This document shows, in pieces, positions 56,667 to 64,000 of a DNA stretch of 64,000 bases. A program made the translations under genes and the position numbers. How positions within the stretch are numbered: the first letter of the stretch is position 1; the number at the start of each line of letters is the position of its first letter. This stretch comes from Arthrobacter sp. PM3 (GTDB lineage Bacteria; Actinomycetota; Actinomycetes; Actinomycetales; Micrococcaceae): NCBI RefSeq assembly GCF_003352915.1, contig NZ_CP022314.1, positions 3,748,940 to 3,812,939 on the forward strand, in the 5' to 3' direction. The notes below the pieces were generated by a model. It had not been told where the DNA came from. It saw only the letters and a program-made list of their open reading frames with translations, and did not search any database.

Positions 56667-56684
56667 TCGTTGAGGCTCCGGCGC

Positions 56685-56717
56685 CACTAAGGCCGGGCAA
56701 TGTGCCCGGCCTTAGTG
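56685..56717 (-). terminator. Terminator of erpA
   Basis: 15-bp perfect arms (56685-56699 and 56703-56717) with an ATG loop, 7 nt past the stop. Confidence 0.85.
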
Positions 56718-56724
56718 TAAGGAA

Positions 56725-57114
56725 TCAGTGGAAGGAATCTCCGCAAGCGCACGAGCCGCCGGCGTTCGGATTGTCGATCGTGAAGCCCTGCTTCGAGATG
56801 GTGTCCTCGAAGTCGATGCTGGCACCGCTGAGGTACGGGACACTCATCTTGTCGACGACGACTTCCACGCCGTCGTAGTCGCGCACGGCATCTCCGTCCA
56901 GCAGTCGCTCGTCGAAGTAGAGCTGGTAGATCAGGCCAGAGCAACCGCCCGGCTGCACGGCAACGCGAAGGCGCAGATCGGTGCGGCCTTCCTGCTCGAG
57001 GAGGCTGCGGACCTTGCCGGCCGCGACATCGGTCAGCAGGACCTCGTGCGTGGGCAGTTCACCGGTCTCTGCGGCAGTGGTCTCGGCGCTGTTCTCATTG
57101 GTTGTAGTGCTCAT
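56725..57114 (-). CDS. erpA: Iron-sulfur cluster insertion protein ErpA
   Basis: A 129-residue A-type carrier that delivers Fe-S clusters to target proteins. Cluster ligands are Cys58 (PGGCSG), Cys122 and Cys124 (GSCACGDSF). An N-terminal acidic extension of about 20 residues is present. It may serve the Rieske protein encoded nearby; that link is inferred from position. AGAAGGTAGG precedes the ATG. Confidence 0.93.
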   Translation of the reverse strand: MSTTTNENSAETTAAETGELPTHEVLLTDVAAGKVRSLLEQEGRTDLRLRVAVQPGGCSGLIYQLYFDERLLDGDAVRDYDGVEVVVDKMSVPYLSGASIDFEDTISKQGFTIDNPNAGGSCACGDSFH

Positions 57115-57274
57115 GGCCTACCTTCTTGCAACGGTGGTGGCGGCCCGCTCGCACGGTGCCCGCCCCTACTTAAACGGTATGGGCTATAGCTACATGCTAC
57201 GTCGCGCAGCCCTGTAGCTCTAACTCCTGACGTAACCGTCCATGGCGGCTGGATGTTCCCCGGGAACGGAGCGG

Positions 57275-58705
57275 CTACAGGGCCCCGTCTTCGTTCAGGC
57301 GCGCCAACAGCAGCGCCTCCGCGACGATGGCATTCCGGAAGTCGCCCAGGTGCAGGGATTCGTTGGCGCTGTGGGCCCGGGAATCGGGATCCTCCACCCC
57401 GGTTACAAGGATCTGAACATCCGGGTAAAGCTCGGTCAGGTCCGCGATGAACGGGATGGACCCGCCGATTCCCATTTCCACGGCCGGCACGCCCCAGGCC
57501 TCACCGAGAGCCCACATGGCCGCGGTCGCGGCCCTGGAACCCGTGTCCGTCAGGAAGGAGTTGCCGCTCTCCCCCGGTGTGAACACCACCTGCGCGCCGA
57601 AGGGCGCGTTGTCTTCTACATGCCTGCGTACGGCGTCCATCGCTGCGGCCGGGTCCTGTCCGGGGGCCAGGCGGAGGCTGAACTTGGCCCGGGCCCGCGG
57701 CAGCAGGGTGTTGGACGCCACATCCACGGCCGGGGCGTCAAAACCGATGATGGACAGCGCCGGTTTGGTCCACATGCGCGAGGCAATGCTGCCGGTCCCG
57801 GCGAGCTTCACGCCGTCGAGCACGGACGCATCGGCACGGTATTCCTCCTCGGTGAGGTCCACGGTGGCGTCGTCGCGGCTGACCAGGCCCGGCACGGCGA
57901 CACTGCCGTCGGCGTCGTGGAGGGTCGCAATCAGGCGGGCCAGCAGCGTCGGCGCGTCCAGCACGGGACCGCCGAACATGCCGGAGTGCACCGCGTGGTC
58001 CAGGACCCTGACCTCGATGGTGCCGTCCACCAGGCCGCGCAGGCTGGTGGTCAGGGCGGGGATGCCGACCTTCCAGTTGCTGGAGTCGGCCACGACGATC
58101 ACGTCGGCGCGCAGCAGTTCGCGGTGCGTCTCCAGGAACCGCCGGAACGTCGGCGAGCCGGCTTCTTCCTCGCCCTCGAAGAAGAACGTCACGCCCAGGC
58201 CGAGCTCGTCACCAAGCACGCGGGTCACTGCGGAGTAGGCGGCGATGTGCGCCAGGATGCCGGCTTTGTCATCCGCGGCGCCGCGGCCAAAGAGCCGGCC
58301 GTCGCGTTCGACGGCGGTAAAGGGGTCCGTGTCCCAGAGCGCCAGGTCGCCGGTGGGCTGGACGTCGTGGTGTGCGTAGAGCAGGACAGTGGGCTTGCCC
58401 GGAGCTGCGGGGCGGCGGGCGACGACGGCGGGGCCGCCGGGCGTGCCGTCTTCCTTGTCGCAGCGCAGGATCCGGACGTCGTCGAAGCCGCTGGCACGGA
58501 CCAGGCCGGCGACGGCGTCGGCGCTCCGGTTCAGCGGCTCCGGGTCAAAGCTGGGCCAGGCGATGCCGGGAATGGCTACCAGGTCCGTCAGTTGGCTGAT
58601 CGTCATGTCAAACGATTCGGTAACGGCGTGGCGGAGGGCGTCGGCGTCGATGGTGCCGGGCTGGTCCGTGGCGATCTGCGGGTTCCCCGCGGTTGATGAA
58701 GTCAT
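57275..58705 (-). CDS. M20 family dipeptidase
   Basis: A 476-residue zinc dipeptidase of the peptidase V/carnosinase-like group. The first metal His is in LLYAHHDVQP, the bridging Asp in GRGAADDKAG, the general base in FFFEGEEEAGSP, and the last His in HSANESL. The ATG at 58705 is preferred because TAGTGT lies 7 nt upstream; an in-frame upstream start would add 11 residues. Confidence 0.9.
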   Translation of the reverse strand: MTSSTAGNPQIATDQPGTIDADALRHAVTESFDMTISQLTDLVAIPGIAWPSFDPEPLNRSADAVAGLVRASGFDDVRILRCDKEDGTPGGPAVVARRPAAPGKPTVLLYAHHDVQPTGDLALWDTDPFTAVERDGRLFGRGAADDKAGILAHIAAYSAVTRVLGDELGLGVTFFFEGEEEAGSPTFRRFLETHRELLRADVIVVADSSNWKVGIPALTTSLRGLVDGTIEVRVLDHAVHSGMFGGPVLDAPTLLARLIATLHDADGSVAVPGLVSRDDATVDLTEEEYRADASVLDGVKLAGTGSIASRMWTKPALSIIGFDAPAVDVASNTLLPRARAKFSLRLAPGQDPAAAMDAVRRHVEDNAPFGAQVVFTPGESGNSFLTDTGSRAATAAMWALGEAWGVPAVEMGIGGSIPFIADLTELYPDVQILVTGVEDPDSRAHSANESLHLGDFRNAIVAEALLLARLNEDGAL

Positions 58706-58712
58706 GGCCCAC

Positions 58713-58718
58713 ACACTA
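58713..58718 (-). promoter_or_regulatory. -10 box of leaderless M20 gene
   Basis: TAGTGT on the minus strand ends 7 nt before the ATG at 58705. Confidence 0.5.
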
Positions 58719-58799
58719 CCTGTGTGCGCAATCACCACAAACAGCGACGGCGCCGGTCCGGCGGCGTGTGGGCTGGGTCTCGCGACCGTGTCTGCGGGG

Positions 58800-58805
58800 T
58801 ATTCT
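58800..58805 (+). promoter_or_regulatory. -10 box of leaderless DUF3043 gene
   Basis: TATTCT ends 6 nt before the GTG at 58812. Confidence 0.5.
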
Positions 58806-58811
58806 TTAGGG

Positions 58812-59411
58812 GTGTTTGGACGTAAAAAAGAAGCGCCAGCGGCGCAAGACGTAGTTGATCAGCAGGCGGCCGAGGCGGCAGCCCGTGGCGCCGTGGCCGG
58901 AAAGGGCGCTCCGACGCCCAAGCGCAGCGTCCAGGAGGCGGCCCGCAAACGCCCGCTCGTCCCGGAAGACCGCAAGGCTTCCAAGGCTGCAGAGCGCGCC
59001 GCCGTCACCGAGCAGCGGCTCAAGATGCGGCAGGCCATGGACAGCGGCGACGAGAAGTTCCTTCCGGTCCGCGACAAGGGCCCGCAGAAGAGGTTTGCCC
59101 GCGACTACGTCGATGCCCGCTTCAGCCTGGGCGAGTACCTGATGTTCGGTGCGCTGGTCTTCGTGATCGTCTCGCTGCTGGTGCCGGCGTCGAGCCAGCA
59201 GATGATCTACGTGCTGGGTGCCTTCTGGGTCATGTTCCTGGCCGTCTTCGTGGACGTCTTCATACTGTCCCGGAAACTGAAGAAGCGGCTCGGCGAGAAG
59301 TTCGGTGAGGTGGAGCGCGGCACTGTCTGGTACGGCTCGATGCGCTCCCTGCAGTTCCGCCGCCTGCGCCTGCCCAAGCCGCAGGTCGGCCGCGGAGAGT
59401 TCCCCTCCTGA
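58812..59411 (+). CDS. DUF3043 domain-containing membrane protein
   Basis: A 199-residue actinobacterial protein. It opens with FGRKKEAPA, has a long basic cytoplasmic segment (about 30-105), two transmembrane helices (about 112-132 and 137-157), and a basic C-terminal tail. Function unknown. The GTG at 58812 is chosen from the -10 box and the family start. Confidence 0.88.
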   Translation: MFGRKKEAPAAQDVVDQQAAEAAARGAVAGKGAPTPKRSVQEAARKRPLVPEDRKASKAAERAAVTEQRLKMRQAMDSGDEKFLPVRDKGPQKRFARDYVDARFSLGEYLMFGALVFVIVSLLVPASSQQMIYVLGAFWVMFLAVFVDVFILSRKLKKRLGEKFGEVERGTVWYGSMRSLQFRRLRLPKPQVGRGEFPS

Positions 59412-59447
59412 TCATCCGTCCCGGGACCCCGTCCCCTGGTTTCTTGA

Positions 59448-59488
59448 CCGCGAAGCCCCCGGCAGTCTGACCGCCGGGGGCTTCGCGG
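59448..59488. terminator. Bidirectional terminator between DUF3043 gene and pyrD
   Basis: 16-bp perfect arms (59448-59463 and 59473-59488) with a 9-nt loop. Confidence 0.85.
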
Positions 59489-59498
59489 TTAAGGCGCT

Positions 59499-60572
<1,074 letters not shown>

Positions 60573-60735
60573 GCCTCTAGTTTTCCGGTTCGGGCCCCCA
60601 GGACCAAACCAGCACGCTTGCGCACCGCTGTTATGACTGCGGTGGCGAACGCCGGTTTGACTGCCGTTGCGGCTGGCGTCGGGGACGCCCGGCCGCGTGC
60701 CGCTAACGCGGCGTCGCAACTCCGCCGGGGCGGGT

Positions 60736-60741
60736 TAGCAT
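60736..60741 (+). promoter_or_regulatory. -10 box of leaderless flavoprotein gene
   Basis: TAGCAT ends 6 nt before the ATG at 60748. Confidence 0.5.
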
Positions 60742-60747
60742 GATCCC

Positions 60748-62442
60748 ATGACCAGCAATGACGGTGTCGGGACGGGCGGCGGCCGGGCGGAGGGTGACGG
60801 TATCCGGGCCGACGTCGTGGTGGTCGGCGCGGGCCTTGCCGGGCTCGTGGCCGCGGCGCAGGCCTATGCGGCGGGCCGGCGGGTGGCGGTGCTGGACCAG
60901 GAACCGGAGGCCTCCGTCGGCGGCCAGGCCCACTGGTCCTTCGGCGGACTCTTCCTGGTCAACTCCCCCGAACAGCGCCGGCTCGGGGTGCGCGACAGCG
61001 AGGAGCTGGCCCTCGCCGACTGGCACGCGTCCGCCGGCTTTGACCGGGACGAGGACGCGCTGGCCAAGCAGTGGGCGGCGGCGTACGTGAACTTCGCCGC
61101 CGGGGAGAAGCGGGCCTGGCTCGCCTCCCTGGGTGTGCGCCTGTTTCCCCTGGTGCAGTGGGCCGAGCGGGGCGGTTACGGACCCGACGGCCACGGCAAC
61201 ACTGTCCCGCGCTTCCACGTCGCGTGGGGCACCGGACCGGCCCTCGTGGCGCCGTTTCTTGCCAAGCTGCGCGAGGGCGAAGCCGCCGGGCGGGTGAGCT
61301 TCCACTTCCGCCACCGCGCCACCGGGCTTGTCGCCACAGCGGGACGGGTGAGCGGCGTCCGCGGCGACCTGCTTGAGTTCAGCACGGCGGCCCGGGGCGA
61401 GGCCTCGTCCAGGCGCCGGGCCGGCAGTTTCGAGGCCACGGCCGGTGCCGTGGTGGTGACGACCGGCGGGATCGGCGGCAACCACGATTCGGTCCGCAGC
61501 CAGTGGCCGGGCGGCACCGCCCCGGCGCGGATGCTGAGCGGCGTCCCCGCGTCCGTGGACGGTGATTTCCTACCGGCCGTGGGCCGGGCCGGGGGAAACC
61601 TCATCAACGGCGACAGGATGTGGCACTATCCGGAAGGCATCCACAACCACACCCCGGTCTGGCCGCGGCACGGCATCCGGATCCTGCCCGGCCCGTCCGC
61701 CCTGTGGCTGGATGCGACCGGGCGGATGCTTCCCCCTCCCCTGTTTCCCGGCTTCGATTCCCTCGGCGCGCTCCGCCACATCCTCTCCACGGGACATGCC
61801 CATTCGTGGTTTGTCCTCAACCGGACCATCGCCTTGAAGGAGTTCGCCCTGTCCGGATCAGAGCAGAATCCCGACCTCACCGGCCGGGATGTCCGTCTGC
61901 TCGCCTCGAGGCTCCGGCCCGGCAGCGACACCCCGCTGCAACGGTTCCTGGACCGCGGCGAGGACTTCCTGCAGGCAGGGACCCCCGCCGGACTCGCCGC
62001 GAAGATGAACGACCTGACCGGCGGGGAGCTCATTGACGCCGCCGCCCTGGACCGGCTGGTCCGGGCCAGGGACCGGCAGTTTTCCAGCGGACTGGGCAAG
62101 GACCCGCAGCTGGCCGCGATCCGGGCCGCCCGCCGTTTCGCGACGGACAAGATCATGCGGGTGGCGCCCCCGCACCGGCTGCTGGATCCGCGCCACGGGC
62201 CGCTGTTTGCCGTCCGGCTCTCCATCCTGACGCGCAAGAGCCTCGGCGGCCTCCACACGGATCTGCAGTCACGGGTCCTGGACGCCGCCGGGCACCCCCT
62301 CCCCGGACTGTTTGCCGCAGGCGAAGCGGCCGGGTTCGGTGGCGGCGGAATTCACGGGTACCGTGCGCTGGAGGGAACGTTCCTGGGCGGATGCCTGTTC
62401 TCGGGACGGTCGGCGGGCCGGGCCGCCGCGCAGGCCGCCTAG
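60748..62442 (+). CDS. FAD-binding dehydrogenase (KstD/fumarate reductase-like)
   Basis: A 564-residue flavoprotein. The FAD motif VVVVGAGLAGLVAA is at about 23-36, after a 20-residue Gly-rich tail, and the second FAD contact GFGGGGIHGYRALEG is at the C-terminus. It belongs to the fumarate reductase/3-ketosteroid dehydrogenase superfamily; the substrate may be a steroid-like or other enoyl compound. An alpha/beta hydrolase follows 32 nt downstream, so the two may act together. Confidence 0.88.
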   Translation: MTSNDGVGTGGGRAEGDGIRADVVVVGAGLAGLVAAAQAYAAGRRVAVLDQEPEASVGGQAHWSFGGLFLVNSPEQRRLGVRDSEELALADWHASAGFDRDEDALAKQWAAAYVNFAAGEKRAWLASLGVRLFPLVQWAERGGYGPDGHGNTVPRFHVAWGTGPALVAPFLAKLREGEAAGRVSFHFRHRATGLVATAGRVSGVRGDLLEFSTAARGEASSRRRAGSFEATAGAVVVTTGGIGGNHDSVRSQWPGGTAPARMLSGVPASVDGDFLPAVGRAGGNLINGDRMWHYPEGIHNHTPVWPRHGIRILPGPSALWLDATGRMLPPPLFPGFDSLGALRHILSTGHAHSWFVLNRTIALKEFALSGSEQNPDLTGRDVRLLASRLRPGSDTPLQRFLDRGEDFLQAGTPAGLAAKMNDLTGGELIDAAALDRLVRARDRQFSSGLGKDPQLAAIRAARRFATDKIMRVAPPHRLLDPRHGPLFAVRLSILTRKSLGGLHTDLQSRVLDAAGHPLPGLFAAGEAAGFGGGGIHGYRALEGTFLGGCLFSGRSAGRAAAQAA

Positions 62443-62474
62443 CCGGCACACAGTCAGCAGCAGGAGGACAGCCG

Positions 62475-63449
62475 ATGCAGTGGCAGACCGACATTTTGGG
62501 GAACGACTTCCAGGCGTGCACTTTCGAGGCGGCGGGCCCCGACGGCGTGCTGCGCACCGCCACCCTGGTCCGCCATACGCCCCCGGGGCCGGCGGAGGCC
62601 GCCGCACTTCCGGACCGGGCCGTACTGTTCCTGCACGGCTGGAGCGACTACTTCTTCAACGAGGAGCTCGCGGAGTTCTGGACCGGCAAGGGATTTGAGT
62701 TCTTCGCACTGGACATGCACAACCACGGCCGCAGCCTGCGGCCGGGAACGCACGGCGGCTACGTCACGGACCTGGACAACTACGACGCCGAGATCACCGC
62801 GGCGATCGGCATCATCGGTTCGCTGCGGCCCGGGGGCGAGGGGCCGCCGCTGACGCTGATGGGCCACTCCACCGGCGGTCTGATCGCGGCGCTGTGGGCC
62901 GACAGGCACCCGGGCATGGCCTCCCAGCTGGTCCTGGACAGCCCGTGGCTGGAGGTCCACGGCAGCCCGGCCCTGCGCCGCGCCGCGCGGACCATGGTGG
63001 AGCCGTTCGCCCGCTTCTGGCCCGAGTCGGTGATCCGGCTGCCCGAGCGCGCCTTCTACTGGCGCAGCATCAGCGACGCCGCGGAGGGTGAGTGGTCACT
63101 GGATGACGCGTACCGGCCGCCGCACGCCTTTCCGGTCCGGGCCGGCTGGCTGAGCGCGGTGCTCAGCGGCCAGGCCCGGGTGGCGCGCGGCCTGAACATC
63201 GACGTCCCCGTCCTGGTCCTCATCTCCGGGGCCAGTGCCAACGGGATGTTCTGGAAGGAGTCGATGCGCCGCACCGACGCGGTCCTGGACGTGAACACGA
63301 TTGCCCTGCGCGCCCTGAGCCTGGGCCGCACCGTCACTCTTGAGCGGATCGACGGTGCGCTTCACGACGTTTTCCTCTCCGCCCCCAAGGTCCGTGCCGA
63401 CGCCTACGCCCGGCTCTCCCGGTGGATGAAGGCGTACGTCTTCGATTGA
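62475..63449 (+). CDS. Alpha/beta hydrolase (serine aminopeptidase S33-like)
   Basis: A 324-residue hydrolase of the monoglyceride lipase/lysophospholipase group. The nucleophile Ser132 is in GHSTGG, the oxyanion region is FLHGWSDYFF, and a His occurs in DGALHDVFLS near the end. The ATG at 62475 has CAGGAGGAC upstream. It may share an operon with the flavoprotein dehydrogenase. Confidence 0.88.
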   Translation: MQWQTDILGNDFQACTFEAAGPDGVLRTATLVRHTPPGPAEAAALPDRAVLFLHGWSDYFFNEELAEFWTGKGFEFFALDMHNHGRSLRPGTHGGYVTDLDNYDAEITAAIGIIGSLRPGGEGPPLTLMGHSTGGLIAALWADRHPGMASQLVLDSPWLEVHGSPALRRAARTMVEPFARFWPESVIRLPERAFYWRSISDAAEGEWSLDDAYRPPHAFPVRAGWLSAVLSGQARVARGLNIDVPVLVLISGASANGMFWKESMRRTDAVLDVNTIALRALSLGRTVTLERIDGALHDVFLSAPKVRADAYARLSRWMKAYVFD

Positions 63450-63510
63450 TGGGAAGCACGACGGCGGCCATGCCCCCTCCCGGAAGGTGCCGGCGGGGAC
63501 GCCGGTGCGC

Positions 63511-63664
63511 GGGACATGCACTCCGGTGGTCCGCACCACTGGACATGTCCCTTCTTGGCGCGGTGAACTGCTCCCTCGTGAGGGACATGCCCTTCCCCGG
63601 TCCGGCCCACTGGACATGTCCCTTCTTGCCGCGAGCCGGCCCGGGACATGCCCTCCGGTCGATC
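63511..63664 (+). repeat. 71-bp tandem repeat, third unit broken by an IS
   Basis: Two imperfect 71-bp units (63511-63581, 63582-63652 approx.) share GGGACATG at the start and CACTGGACATGTCCCTTCTT 26 nt in (63537, 63608). A third unit begins at 63643 and stops where the IS begins (63665). Palindromic GGACATGTCC occurs in each full unit. Confidence 0.7.
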
Positions 63665-64000
63665 TGAAGTGGTCCCCGGAAGTTGGACTGGGATTTTCAT
63701 CCATTTCCGACTTCAGGGGAGCAGTTTTATGTTTGGTCGTAGTCCGTTGTCTGAAGATCAGCGCGAGGCCGCTGTAGCGTGGTTTGAGAAGGGCATCGCG
63801 GATGCGGCGACTGCGCGGGTGATGGGTGTGGCTCGCTCGCCGGTCAAGGGTCTGTATCTGCGGTGGAGGATCCATGGTCGAGGAGTGCTGGTGGCCAAGC
63901 AGACGAAACAGGTGTACTCGTTCGAGCTGAAGCTGGCCTTGGTTGAGCGGTTCATCGCGGGTGAGACCGCGCAGGCTCTCGCGGCGGAGGCCGGGTTGTC
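63665..64000 (+). mobile_element. Left end of an IS3-like insertion sequence
   Basis: The probable terminal repeat starts TGAAGTGGTCCCCGGAAG at 63665, followed 64 nt later by a transposase ORF whose base composition is less GC-rich than the chromosome. The right end is outside the window. The first dinucleotide TG is typical of IS3-family ends. Confidence 0.7.
63729..64000 (+). CDS. IS3 family transposase OrfA, 5' part
   Basis: The first 90 codons of a DNA-binding transposase subunit, cut by the window end. It carries two helix-turn-helix regions: SEDQREAAVAWFEKGIADAA then TARVMGV (about 8-35), and SFELKLALVERFIAGETAQA (about 65-85), the double-HTH plan of the IS150 group. No Shine-Dalgarno is obvious near the ATG. 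Confidence 0.75.
   Translation, partial: MFGRSPLSEDQREAAVAWFEKGIADAATARVMGVARSPVKGLYLRWRIHGRGVLVAKQTKQVYSFELKLALVERFIAGETAQALAAEAGL

Noticed and set aside
63511..63664. CRISPR-like repeats
   Set aside because: The units are 71 bp long with only two to three copies, no spacers, and no cas genes nearby.

Overview
The window reads as chromosome of a high-GC actinobacterium of the Micrococcaceae, most like Arthrobacter or Pseudarthrobacter. Grounds: a complete Pup-proteasome locus, a single-chain fusion of PafB and PafC (the arrangement known from Arthrobacter), RbpA, a polyprenol-phosphate mannose synthase, DUF4193 and DUF3043 proteins, an actinobacterial bc1-aa3 respiratory chain with a diheme QcrC and a CtaF subunit, and many genes whose -10 hexamer lies 6-7 nt before the start codon (leaderless messages). 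No rRNA, tRNA, CRISPR array or prophage was seen.

Layout. 0-4.2 kb: PAC2-family protein, HAD hydrolase, site-2 protease, TrmI tRNA methyltransferase. 4.3-11.1 kb: proteasome operon arc-dop-pup-prcB-prcA-pafA. 11.2-12.6 kb: two FKBP prolyl isomerases closed by a terminator. 12.7-20.9 kb: pafBC, a small membrane protein, tatA, tatC, a HelY-like helicase and an amidohydrolase. 21-25.7 kb: ppm1, rbpA, an nfeD/SPFH pair and an RlmA-type methyltransferase. 25.8-29.5 kb: S9 peptidase, peptide deformylase, a lipoprotein. 29.6-32.7 kb: a type III polyketide synthase / methyltransferase / flavin monooxygenase operon, the only biosynthetic cluster. 32.8-36.2 kb: AraC regulator, VOC protein and a UvrA-like ABC ATPase. 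36.2-45.4 kb is the accessory stretch: AAA ATPase behind a repeat-rich promoter, ThuA protein, a frameshifted membrane gene, a DUF4193 gene, relics of an isochorismatase, a rhodanese and a DUF302 gene around an MFS transporter that carries a CsoR-type operator, an EmrB-type exporter, two SHOCT proteins and a VOC protein. 45.5-47.5 kb: DUF3054 protein, Lrp-type domain protein, trpD. 47.7-57.1 kb: aerobic respiration, ctaE-qcrC-qcrA-qcrB on plus and ctaC-ctaD-ctaF on minus, separated by a DasR-like GntR regulator and an HPr gene that share a dre-like site; erpA follows. 57.3-63.4 kb: M20 dipeptidase, DUF3043 protein, pyrD, a flavoprotein dehydrogenase and an alpha/beta hydrolase. The window ends in a 71-bp tandem repeat interrupted by the left end of an IS3-like element.

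How it fits together. Arc unfolds pupylated substrates for the PrcAB core, PafA attaches Pup and Dop prepares and removes it, while the neighbouring PafBC is the DNA-damage activator. The cta and qcr genes encode complexes III and IV. No wholly unknown system was proved. The best leads are the type III PKS operon, the AraC-VOC-UvrA-like module, the decayed CsoR-type sulfur locus, the repeat-controlled AAA ATPase, and several small or frameshifted genes that still have intact leaderless promoters.
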